64,000 nt of DNA, from the NCBI GenBank assembly GCA_037013685.1, contig CM072888.1, positions 14,202,216 to 14,266,215 on the forward strand. Direction: 5' to 3'. The notes under the pieces are model-generated. The model made no database searches, was not told where the DNA came from, and was given only the letters and a program-made list of their open reading frames with translations. The translations under genes were made by a program, and so were the position numbers. Numbering within the stretch: position 1 is the first letter of the stretch; the number at the start of each line of letters is the position of its first letter. The DNA comes from Acridotheres tristis. Its lineage: Eukaryota; Chordata; Aves; Passeriformes; Sturnidae. This document shows positions 26,801-43,660 of the stretch, piece by piece.

Positions 26801-27967
26801 GTCAGTACTTAAAGCTGAAAGGACTCAAAGAACACAAGACGTTGCTTTTGGTTTGGGGCACTCTGTCATGTTCAATAGAGGTTGTTTAAATAAAAATTCA
26901 GTATGGCTATAACAAAGTTACTGTGCTTCTGCCACTCCGTACATTCCTTCAGCTTCTTTGTAACTGCAGCAATCTCAAAGCAGTGATTATGAAACAGGAG
27001 GAAGCAGTCAGAGCTCAGAAGTTCTGACAATTTAGGAGGTGGAAACCACTAACACCAGCTACCCTGGTGTAAACTTTCTTACCAAAGAAATACCTCAGCT
27101 GTATGGCCCCCAAAACACCCTTCCTTAGTGTTTCACTGCAAACAGTGCCTAGTAGGCAAAATTAGGAACACGATATAACAACTGGGACAAGGGGAAAGAA
27201 GAGAAAAAAATATTTTGAGAGGAAAAAATCCCCAATGAAAACAAACATCATGAAGGTAAAAAGAAGATTTAAGCAACAGAATTCACTGCTATACTGAAAT
27301 TGGGTTGCCAGATGCCAAACAGGTGAAATTTAGCTAAAGTCACCATACTTTTTATGTACATGTCCAGAAAATCAAAACTGTGAAAATTATCACTTCCAAT
27401 ATATTTCTCTAAAAATTAATCTATCTAAGCACCAACAGGCTCAGAAATTCTCCTGTTTAACTGGTTTTACTGTCAGGTCTCCAAAAATTAGCACTTTTCC
27501 ACCTTATCCTTCACATTTAGTGGGTACCAAATGAGCTCTGCTTTCTAGATCATGGAACAGGAAAATGTTTCCTCCAGATTTTTCTCAAGGGAAAATAAAA
27601 AAATAAAAGTGCTTTTGGTTGGAAGCAGTCTTGTCTTCTGCAAGAGATAAAAAAAACCACCAAACACAACTGGCATTTTGTTCGAATCCAAAAAACGTAA
27701 GTCAGATTAGAAAACCATAAAACATTATTTTTAGAGATAAATTATTCTAGTATAAAGACATCTGCTATTAAAACATCATGGGTAACATTTGTTCCATCTG
27801 ATGTCTGCATGTAAAAAAAAGCCTAACTACATTTTGTTTCTAGATAAAACATCTATTTTGAAACTGGATGGTTAAAATTCCCTTCTCCTACTGTACAGTG
27901 TGTAATAACTAACTACAGCTTCCACAGAGGGACCAAACACCACTATGTTCTATTTATATGCATACAA

Positions 27968-27973
27968 TTTATT
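27968..27973 (-). terminator. MMAA: MMAA distal poly(A) signal candidate
   Basis: TTTATT on the plus strand, which reads AATAAA on the gene strand. It is the second of two candidates after the stop codon. Confidence 0.5.
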
Positions 27974-28253
27974 TAAAACTAAGGCTGTGGTCTGCTGCTG
28001 TCAGGCAGTCCAATGCTCTTGCTGTCACTCAAGGTGAGGAAAGAAAATGCAATCCATTCTGGCAACAGCTGCTGCTATATTAGAATGGAAAGCTGCAGCG
28101 TCAACTGCTCTGAGATGACCCCACAACCAGAATCAAACCCACAAATGCACCACCACAAATCTCACTCTCCTGCCCTCCCAAACCCAATCATTTTGCATAG
28201 GCATCCAGTTTTATCAACAGATCTACGGCAGGTACAAATAGAAGATTCGGAAA

Positions 28254-28259
28254 TTTATT
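28254..28259 (-). terminator. MMAA: MMAA proximal poly(A) signal candidate
   Basis: TTTATT on the plus strand, read as AATAAA on the gene strand. It lies about 225 bases after the MMAA stop codon and is the closer of two canonical signals. Confidence 0.5.
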
Positions 28260-28479
28260 TTTTTCCAATACAGTGCGTAATAATCTCTTAGTGTGCATTT
28301 AGATTTGTCATGATTGCTGCATATACAGAATCCAACAGAATTCTTTTGCAGAGTACTGGATACGTTTTCTATTCATGTCTGCTGCAGCAAAACATCTGAT
28401 TCCACACATAGAAACAGTGTATTTAATGTTCATGTTTACATAAAACACTTATCAAGAACAGAGTAGAGAAGAACAATGC

Positions 28480-33782
<5,303 letters not shown>

Positions 33783-34409
33783 CTTGTCTGGATAAAAGTA
33801 TCAGAGTTGTCAGCTCACTTCTGTTTGCAGACACCCTAAAGAGAAGGAAAAACGCTTTTACTTTCTTCAATGCACTTACGAGAACTCAAATTAAATTTAT
33901 GTACACCCGTTACCATCCGGTATTTTAGCTGTACCTGATGCCTTGAATTAAAAAATGACCGTCCCCTTTTAAACAGACACAATAAAAACAAGCTGTAGAA
34001 TCAAAACACTGCATCTCTTTATTATCATACTTCATTATTAAAAAGATCCAAAAAAGTACTTTCAAAAAAGCCTCTGACAGCACACACAGCGCACTACAAA
34101 TCCAGGAATGGCGCTTATGGGAATGGCGGTATATTCTAGTTTGACGGGCTAATTTGGGGGCTGTTTCTAACAATTATTCAGGATGAGGGCATATGTGCAC
34201 TTATTTCATTCAGAAAGAGGAAAAAAGGGAGGGCGGGGGGAGATTAGACACATTAGAGAATATTTGGAAGTGAAGCGGAGGAGCTGCAGCCTCCCCGAGC
34301 GCCCGGGCGGCCTCGGCCCCGCTGCCGCAGCCCCTGAGGGGATGAGGGCACGGCCAAAGCCGCCACCGCCCGCCATTCCCGGCCGCGGCCCCCCATTCCC
34401 GGCACCTAC
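33783..34409 (-). other. MMAA: MMAA 5' UTR part of exon 2 and first intron
   Basis: A CTTCTCTTTAG acceptor places the start of the ATG-bearing exon at 33835, leaving 53 bases of 5' UTR with an in-frame stop. The likely first intron runs up to a GTAGGT donor at 34409-34408 within the CpG island. About half of the intron is A+T-rich and featureless; the part nearest the donor is G+C-rich. Confidence 0.65.
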
Positions 34410-34580
34410 CGGAGCCGCCCCGCTCCGCCCCGGGAAGTGACGCCCTCAGGCTGAGCCGGAACCCGGTGTCCCGCAGGGAAAGGGGCGAGCAGGGAAAGGG
34501 ATAAGGGTGCCGATGGGCGAGGAGCGGCCCCGCCATTGCCCGGGCCCCTCAGAGCGGGGGGACAAGGCCTCAAGGCTCAG
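34270..34580 (-). promoter_or_regulatory. MMAA: MMAA CpG-island promoter with non-coding exon 1
   Basis: This is the only strong CpG island in the window. It is very G+C-rich with dozens of CpGs, GC boxes (GGGGCGGAGCGGGGCGG read on the minus strand, about 34415-34435) and ETS-like cores (ACTTCCCGG on minus; CCGGAAC on plus at 34456). A good donor, TCCG|GTAGGT, at 34410/34409 on the minus strand suggests a short non-coding first exon of about 30-60 bases. There is no TATA box, as expected for a housekeeping mitochondrial gene. No recognisable gene starts in the opposite direction. Confidence 0.75.
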
Positions 34581-37500
34581 GTGTGGCCATTCCATGAGCA
34601 CGCAAACTTCCAGGGCCATAGGGTTACAGTCTCCCTGCCCTGGCCTTACAGGGAAGTGGTTCAAATAATTTCTCCCCTCATTTAGAAATGTCCACTCTGA
34701 ATCCGTGCACGGCCATTTACTAGTCCTCCCACTTCGTTTTATACACCAAGAAGGGAGAAGAAATGCTTAAATCTCCACACGTGCTAATTAAATCACGTTT
34801 ATTTTCAGCCTTATTAATCCTTCTCTTTAAAGTTTCCTATCGCGGAATATCGGTTTATTGTGAGTCGGGGTTTGGTTTACTTCCTTTTTCTCCCCCCCCG
34901 TAATTTCTTATTCCTCCAGTCATCATCATCTCACCACCCTTTTTCTGCCCGTCTTCTTGTTAAAGTACACAGATCTATTTCCAGTTCTATTTCCAATAAG
35001 TGTAAAGGCACAGAATCCACTGGCTGAGCTGTTCCCAGTGCCTCGCATTGTCCTGCAAAGACTTTTTCACACTGTCATCACATGGGCAGTGAAAATGACA
35101 GACTATTAAATAGCAAAAGTTTTGCTCAGAATTGCTGAATGCACGATTTAATCTCACTGCTTTTACTCCAGTCCAGAAGATGATGATACACAGAGAATGG
35201 AACACTTCAGGGCTAAGAAAATACACAATTTTGTGTCTTTGTCAGCATGGGATGAAACCACGTCAGAAAGAGACAAGAAATTCCATTTCAAAATAGCCTT
35301 GTGAGGTCTTTCTGTTTAACCAGGTCTTTATTCACCAGAGTTAGTATGGATCACTATAATCTCTTCATTAACAAGCTTTCTAAGGCTCTCTGTTTCAAGT
35401 GCTGTGCTTACACCGAGGTAGCACACCCCCACTATTATTTTAATAACAGCAGAAACAACAACAAAAAAAATTGCTACTGCTTAATTGATCCTTCAGATTA
35501 TGCCCTTTTATGCTCTCCCAGCTTGAATACTTTTGTCAGTGACCTTGATGAACAGGCATGCAAAATTTCACATTTCATCAATGCTGAAGAGAAGAGGGGA
35601 TTGTTCGGTTCTCTATGATAACCTTGTGGACCGGAATAACAGGAGTGAGATTAAAGTGTGCACTCAGCAGTTCAGAACAAAACTGCTGCTCTTTTATGCA
35701 GCCCATCAGCTGTACTGCCACTCTGATATGGCTACAAACAGGCATGAATGTGCTTTAGAGTCATCTTCCTGCAAGAACTGTTCTCTAGACTTTGCACACT
35801 GGTGAGGTCTGAAACTCCAAACTGCTCAAGTCATCTTCTTTTTTTGTTCCACTTTCCCCCCAGCTTTGTTATTCAGCACGCTTGCTTTTCACCAGTCAGA
35901 GACTACAGTTTCCAAATGCCAGATATGAGAGGAAGACTTCTTATTGCCTTGTCAATTATATACACCCTTTCCTTTAACAGTCTTTCATATATCAGAGATT
36001 ATACAGGTCTCCAGAACTATGTGCTCTTCTACCACCTCCGATTTTCTTTAACTTCATCCAAAATAGGCAAAATACTCCCTTAGAGGCTGGGTCCTATCTA
36101 GAGTCTTCTTAATCTACAACCTGCCATACTATACACTGTTCTTGTGTTTCTCCTATGATCTTTTAACATATGCAACTGAAGAGGGGGGTTTTTGGTCGTT
36201 GTTATACACAGCCCAATAAATTTTGGTCAGACTCACTGTATTTGTGCTTTCTGATCTCCAACGTACAGATTTCTCTTGGATTCTGTATTCTTTATCCATT
36301 CATAATTAATTTATTTAACATTGTTGCTGAGCTATTCAAGAAAGTAATTCAGTAGCTTTCCATATCAGGCTGTTTCTCCTTTTTTCAAAAAATTATCATC
36401 TTTCAAATTTGGGGTGGGAGGAGTGCATTTGTGGATTTGGATTTTTTTTTATTTCAAATTCAACTCATATTCTGTGTTCTCTTTGTTTATTTTTCCCAAG
36501 GGTGGTAGAAGAATAAAAATGCACACCCTGTAGTTATTCTATCACAGTCTGCAAACTTGTCCAAGATTTAAGAAAATTATCTGTTTTAACCTCCTTGCTG
36601 CGAATTTATCCCAGTGTTAAAGAAAAGGGTACTGCTGGTAACTCATGAAATAGCAGTCTTCCTTCTGAGCCAATACTAAACCAAACATCCTGTAAAGTGT
36701 TATATATATTGTACCACGAGCTAAAGGTGCAGGGAAGCACAGAAATTCAGGCAAAACGTGCAACCGAATCCAGATCATTACAACAGAATAGAAAAAGACC
36801 CTTCTGTAACTTCTCACAGCAGGAATAGTATTAACATTAGAATGTGCCAAATTCAACCATGCAAATTTACATTTCGTCTAACTGGCTTCCCTTTGCAGTT
36901 TTAGTTGGATTCGTTCATTATTTCTTTCTCTGACAACACTGATTTCCTTGCTCTGTTCCTTGCTCCTCCTTAAGAAACCCCAAAGTAATCTCTGGTGCAC
37001 ATAATTAATACAATGATATTTAATATTTCTTTACAGAAATGTGCTGTAAAGGCCAATATAAATCCCTAGTCCCTGCCATGGTACAAACTGAAACTACAGT
37101 GGTGACTGAATGACCATTTGCCCTTTATTCAGAAGGCATGCCTCAATTCATTTCAGTTTTCACAGAAGCAGAGAAGTTTGATCCAACCTCCTCTTTACAG
37201 CAAAGCACAAACCAACGTAACTGATTACAGCCTTCCTTTCAAGAAGAAAAGCCAAGCCTTTCAAGGACATTCTTAACTCTATAGAGAAAATACACCTTCT
37301 GCCTTATCTTAAAAGATAATTGGACACTTGAAATAAAGTCACTAGAAAGCATATTCACAGCTGAAAGTTTGCCTGTTGAAATGCAACTTGAGCCCAGGCC
37401 TCAGATCTGCAATCACGACTCAGGCAAGGAAATATCAGAAAAAAAGTCCATCTCCCCAAAAGCTCTGCCACTGCTACACCAAAAGGTGCCAGGTTTGCTG

Positions 37501-40058
37501 ACTGTGAGCATCCCAAGGTTTTTGTACAAAGGCCAGGACAGAGCAGCAGGACAGCTGCCTGGCTAGGTGTGGAGGAAACAACCTTTCTAGAGCTCCCCAG
37601 GGTCAGCCACCTACACAGAGGGGACAACTCCATGGCTGAGCAGATTCTCTGTACCTGTGCTGGTCATGAGCCATAAGCTTGTCAGGGCTGCTAGAGCTCA
37701 AAAGCCTGGAAAAAGGAATTTGCTCTTTGAGCTTTGGCTGAGACCTACAAGAGAGCATCTGGAAACATGACCTTAAATAACTATGGTATTTTTGCAATGT
37801 TTTTATAAACAAGGGAGCTGAAGTTTCTTCACAAAACCTTAGAGCAGTGACTTCAACATTTCCTTGTTGGTATGAACTGAGCAGTGATTGCACATTAATG
37901 AGAAATGACATCGGCCATTACAGGAAAGTTTTCTACTGCTTATGCACAAGTTTTTTTATTGTTAATGACGAACTGCCTGATGTGAAATTATTTCTAAAGG
38001 GGACACATAAAACCATCTTTTCTTATAAAAGCAACTATATTTTCTGTAAAAAAGGAAAGAAAGTAATTTACTATATAGGCAAGACCTCTAAACATTATTC
38101 ATATACTACTACTGGTTGTAAAAGCCAGTTAAATAATGTTCTTCAAGACTGATTCATTGTTAAAATTATAAACCTGTAAGAGCAAGTCACTTGCCAGTAA
38201 AATATTACTTCTTTTTCTTTCAATTAAAAAAAGTATTTAAAAGCCTGGCTTAAAGAGTATGTTTTTCTCCATGGCCACCAATGATTCATGACATCAAAAT
38301 ATTTCTCATGTAGTTCATTATTGCAGAGCTGAAAAGGAAATCATTAATTGCCTCCTGTTTTTTTTTTTCAATACAGCAATGAAACCATAGCAAGCATATT
38401 AGTAAACATAAAAAATATAATACAATCTGACACCTGACTTTGCTGAGACTCCTTCATTCCCAGATACTTTTTGCTTAAGGCAAGATCTGATTGGCTGCAG
38501 TTTTAAAGTTCTGCTGTTGCCAAAATCTTAGTCCTGAGCAGAGGACTGAGCCTTTCAAGTGACTAAATATAATCCTCCTTCCCTCCAGCCCAGGGTGCTA
38601 AAGGTTTATTAAGTCAGTTTGAAACGAGCACACTCTTATACACCAAAAAGTGAATACTGTAGTTCACAAGGTGAAGCATCCATTGGAGCAAGGAGCCAAT
38701 GATGAATGAATAACTCAGTTTACCATTGAGGACAATTTGAACATTGAGAGTGAAAGCATAAGTCTCTCATACATTCAGGTGTTTTTCCCTGCACATCCAA
38801 CAGCATTGTTTCTCAGAGTTCTTTGTCCCACGCTAAGTGCCTCACTAGCACATGAAAACCACAACTGGTAGAAGTGAGACAGTGGGGAGAACTATCCATA
38901 GGAACATTAACATTGCAGCAAAGCATGTCACAACATTCTCTGTTCCAAGACGACACAGCCAAGATGAAGATGAAGACCAAGGCCATGGTAAATCTGATAG
39001 TCAGGATTCAAGACTGAGATGTAGGAAAACCTAAGTGTTTCCAGCTGGGACCAAACCTGTGAACAGGGAAGGCTGTTTCTGGCAGGCCACCCGAGTGTCT
39101 CATACACGAGGTACTGTTTATCATGCTGCAAGTCTCTGCTGTGTAGGTATTTGCTTGTTTACTCTGCAACATGCCAACAAAAGCAAGACTTTGGTCTTAC
39201 AATCCAAAAAGCTAAATATCTCATTTTTCTGGGCAGCTGTAGCAGATGAGTGTGACAAGGACAAAAAGGGAAGATTCTGCTAAGATTCAATGTTGTATGA
39301 TCAAGCCATCCAGAAATATAACATAACAGCATTCTAAAAGGCTCACTGACTCAGGGCTTGTTAAAAAACCTGTTGGATCATACTGTGTGCCATTGCTTTA
39401 CACCACAAAGTAAACAAACACCTTCATGTAAGTACACCCTACATTTACAAAGCTTAGCCTGATGATACAAAATATTGTACCACAGAATTAAGATGAAAGA
39501 AGAATCCTTAAATAAAACAAAAAGGAAAGTGAAAAACTCCAATGTCCAAACAACAAACCCTACTGCAATTGTAACTGATGCAGTTGCAGGGAGAAAATTA
39601 GCATAGAGAACATGGAAAGAAGTAAAACATTTGTTTAGAGGACCAGTTAATAGAGGTCCATAAGGGAGGTTAGGAATCTTTTTGTTTCGGAAGTTGGTAT
39701 TTTCATCTAATTGCTTTCCTGACTAGGTCCATGTTTAGAAAAGAATTCTACATTTCAAGTGGCAACCTCATCTCAATATATCATATTATGTTGCGAGAAT
39801 CAAAGATGTTTCACCTGCACTTCCCCCCACTGGAAGTTAGCCATTAATTTGTTATCTGAAAATTTGTGTTTAGTGCAGAGGAATAAAATTGAGAAATAAT
39901 TCCCGTGACTCTCGCCATGAGGCTTCCCTTACTTCTTTTGGCCAGAAGGGGAAGCTAGCGCTCTGTGGTTGAGTCACACAGCCTGGATGGATTCTGAACA
40001 CACGAGAATTCAGTTCACCATCGTAAATCTGCCCTGTTTGGCCACGACAGAGTTTTAT

Positions 40059-40084
40059 TTAAGTTCCTTAACTAAGGAACTTAA
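40059..40084. repeat. Perfect 12-bp inverted repeat with 2-bp spacer
   Basis: TTAAGTTCCTTA, spacer AC, TAAGGAACTTAA. The arms are exact reverse complements. It could form a hairpin or be bound by a dimeric factor. Function is unknown. Confidence 0.9.
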
Positions 40085-43000
40085 GTACACTGAACATTTA
40101 TTGAGAGTGCGTTCAGGAGGCTTCAGAGCGTAAAATACAAAAGCCTCTCTGCAAGCGTGGGTTCCAGCTCGGTTTGGTTTGGAGAATTTCTCACAGAAAA
40201 CCAGCAGCAAGTGGCTGTAACCCTGTTTAGGAGTCCCTTAACAGCGAGTTTCTGACTTCCCAGCAGGATTTTGCTGTTGCCCTATCCATGGTCACTGCAG
40301 CAAGTCAGAGATCTCTGTATAACATTAGGTTTACATAGAAATGTCATCCTATTTCCCCACCTAAACCAGAAACAAAATACAAAACATACATTTTCACCAG
40401 AATTCTGCTGCTGTGTTAAGGTACCTGCTCAGAGTATCAGTGTGGGAAACAAACAGAAAACTTTCTAGGAAACATATGAATAGTTGTCTTGTTGCATTAA
40501 TATTAAAAGATTTTGTTTTATTGTTTAGAAAGACAAGAAATCTGCAGTACTCACAGCTCAGATGGTTTGTGGTTATCAGCATCCTTCATCATTTTTAGAG
40601 CAGATTCAACTGCATTTATTTGATATCTGGCAGTTTTAGTATTGAAGGGGATAGAGTGAGGGTTTTTTTCCCTGATCAGCTATTCCGTTCCAATTTCTCA
40701 GTATCAAAAACCCAGCTTTTTACTTGACTTAAGCTAATCTATCAGACATGTTAGATGGCCCTTCCCACAGTGCTGTGGAAAAAACCAGCAGCAGTCAGAT
40801 GCCAAAAATCATATCTAGGTCTGTCCAAAACTTCTAGTTTTGTATCTATCTGCATGTCTGTAGTCTGGCCTAGACTCAGGCTTTCTGCCATTTCTGGAAG
40901 GAAACTTCCAGGAATACTTCACTTCTAGGAACTTCCAGGAATGCTCTCTCTTGCTCAGCCAGAGGCAGACTATTCGAATTGTCAGTGGATGAAACATTAA
41001 AAAAATGAACATAGGAACTCTCTTAAATACAATTCTGTGTCACACACAAACACCATCGTGTGTGTGTAACACAAATGTTTGCCATTTATTCCAAGAGAAC
41101 ATATCCCTGGTGCTACTTTCTTTTCATGAAGCAAGACTGATACTAGAACAGATGCTGAGTATGTCAATGAGAGTGCAGTCACCAGTAGTGGAGGTCTGAC
41201 AGAAAGCCTTACAAGCCCATTAGTTTTTAAAAATAATCTAAAAGATTGGAATAAACAAAAAATTGATAGTGTGCATTAAAAGTATTATAGAAGGCCTCCC
41301 GTGTTGCAGTCTCTCCTCATCCTTTTCTGCTGCTGACTTCTTGTATGTACTTATTCTAAGAAAGACAGAATGAGTGGAGACTCAACAGATTAAAACAGCA
41401 ATTACTTGCAGAATTAGATGTTTCTTGAGGGGAAGGGATATTGATTTTGTCTTCTTACATTTTATACCAAACAATGAGCTATAAAAAATTTTTGCTAACA
41501 CCAAATCAAAAAAAATGCAAGAAAAGTAGAGATCAAGTCAGAACTATCTGCTCTTACTCCACGTTTCAGAATCACATGTCAATGACATTTCATCTTCTCA
41601 GTGCTCCTCTTCCAGTGAAGGAAAAGTATGCAGTTATTCAAATCCATACTTCCTTTAGCTGGCGTTCTGAAAAAACAACATTTCATACGTTAAAACCTGA
41701 TGATCTACCCATCTAGTTGTAGAAAGCATAAAAATTCTGGTATCATGTCCTTAGAGTGAATCCATTCTTGTAACTAAGCCTATGAAAAGAGTAAAGGTGG
41801 CATCAACAATCTGTTTTAATGACAGTGTTTGTATCATTTTCAATTACACATGTAACACTTCTCCAAAGTCATTAGTGCCCTGCCATTATAGCTGTCACTG
41901 CTTCTTCAGTCTTGCTGCTCTGAGAGCAAAGACTCTGTAGGTTCCTGTTAGGAATATTGATAAGCTTCAGGAAAAGCTCTTTTCCAGATGGTCTTGTATG
42001 AGGCATTTGTACTCCAGCTTTCCCAATGACTGTTACATGCTCGTACAGAACACACTCCTGGGCAGAAAGTGAGGTTTGTTACTAGAATTGCTGTGCAAAT
42101 CAATACATTTTTTTAGCTGCAACTCATCTTTAACTACACAGGCGTATGGAACAAGAAGAGGGGGGGAAAATAGCTTTGCATGCTTTGTGTTAAATCACTA
42201 TGGCTCAGCAGGTATGAAAATATGTTCAGGTGACAAAGGCATCCTCAACATCTCTGACAGAATTCAGCTCTTCAAAGTCCAGACTGAGCCCTAAACACTC
42301 ACTGCACACAGCAGGAAAACATCCAAGCATCAAGAAGACCTTTGCTGTTCCCAATATGCATTTTTCTAATCTGTCATTAACAATCTCCAACGACCAACTC
42401 TCCAAAACCTATCCAGATAACTTTTTAGAGTTTAATATCTTAACTGACACAAATTTCTTCCCCCTGGCCCCAGTATTAGACTCAATTTTATTCTCTGCAG
42501 TTTAAGCCTGCTATTTCTTGTCCTATTTCCTGCAAAGCAGAGAAAAGGAGTTGAACTCCTCTTCCTCCGAGTAGCTACCTACACATGCTTCAAAACCTCC
42601 AAGTCTGACCCTTTCAGTTAATTTTAAAGCACATTTTATTTACCATGAAGTTTTAGAACAAAACTTAGTGAGCAGGCAGTCTCCTCACTTGATTGTGCCA
42701 CCACGCACACAAACACTCCTGCATTAGTTACTGATGACTGCAGTGTCTCAGAGGCTCAGACAGCAGGGCAGCAAGTAATTCAGCAAAGGTTACTTCTGAA
42801 AACCCCTTGGTCAGCGACAAGACTACAAATACAGACCTAATGCTAGTTATCTAACCACATGCTTTCTTAATTAATGCATTCTAAATAAAAAAGACCATAT
42901 TTTAAAGTCTGACCTGGAAAAGAAAACACTTTTTGTTCCCTGTGATCCAAGAAAAAGATGACAGCACATGCATTTTTTTCCACTGAAATACGACAAAATG

Positions 43001-43497
43001 AAAAAAAAATACCCAACTTTTGCCTCCTCGCTTTAAGGCAATTTTTTAAATCAGTAACTCTCAGATGCTTCTTGGATAAATGTTTTAACTCTTATTTAAA
43101 AAAGAACAGTGAATACTTAGCAAACAAACAACACTTTTAGGAGTTTTAGTGTTAAAAGGCATCAGAGAAACAGTCAAAAAAAGAAAGGGCAAGAACAAAA
43201 AAAATTAGATTAATCCAAGGGGGTCATCTTTGTCAATTAGTTTAATATTTTCTGAGCACTAATCTGGACAATCCACATGATCGATTTCCAGCAGATATAA
43301 AATTTTAAAATTTTAGCTCAATTATGTAAGGGACCTGAGATTACGCCAACTTTTTCATAGAATCATTGCTCATTCTCACAAGAGCCTTATGAAAGCATCA
43401 TGAAATTAATGCCTCGGAATTCCCAGGAAAACATGATGGAAACCCACTGTATTTCTAGTGGAGTGACAATCACTAAAGGCAAGTGCAAAAGAAAGAA

Positions 43498-43660
43498 TAC
43501 ATAGATATAATATCTATATATATAATTATATATATAAATATATATATAATATTATAATAAGATCATTATTATGTATAATTATAGTTATATATATAGATAT
43601 ATAATATCTATATATATATATATTATAATATATATAAAATACATAGATATAATACATAAC
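43498..43660. repeat. A+T-only palindromic tract
   Basis: About 160 bp almost entirely A and T, with repeated ATAGATAT..ATATCTAT units that form self-complementary arms (for example TATATATAGAT and ATCTATATATA around 43590-43630). It is a degenerate (TA)n-type microsatellite and cruciform-prone. Confidence 0.85.

Larger units (their letters stand above)
9181..27950. other. Convergent intergenic block between ZNF827 and MMAA
   Basis: About 18.8 kb with no recognised gene. It contains a CR1 3' end (9812-9979), a second CR1-like scrap and repeat-like patch (13071-13385), a 22-base poly(A) run (19705-19726), a small tandem duplication (24186-24211) and two CpG-denser patches (about 20606-20890 and 23537-23635). 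The longest open frame is 187 codons (13721-14284, + strand). In human, C4orf51 sits between these two genes; I could not recognise it here. The rest is A+T-rich sequence in which I see nothing further. Confidence 0.75.
27951..28479 (-). other. MMAA: MMAA 3' UTR
   Basis: Non-coding sequence after the MMAA stop codon on the minus strand. Two AATAAA signals are present in the minus reading, at 28254-28259 and 27968-27973, so transcripts of about 240 or about 530 bases of UTR are both plausible. Longer forms reaching further left cannot be excluded from sequence alone. Confidence 0.6.

Noticed and set aside
34183..34536. Open frames in both directions through the MMAA CpG island
   Set aside because: High G+C removes stop codons. 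The frames are Pro/Ala/Arg-rich composition artefacts with no recognisable protein.
37160..37280. GTTTGATCCAACCTCCTCTT suggesting a LINE piece
   Set aside because: The similarity is too short, and no tail or flanking family sequence could be recognised.
41040..41066. CACACAC..GTGTGTG hairpin
   Set aside because: Simple-sequence arms; a chance pairing of two short dinucleotide runs.
43358..43440. TCATAGAATCATTGC resembling a CR1 tail
   Set aside because: Only about 12 bases fit; the following sequence does not continue into a CR1 pattern.
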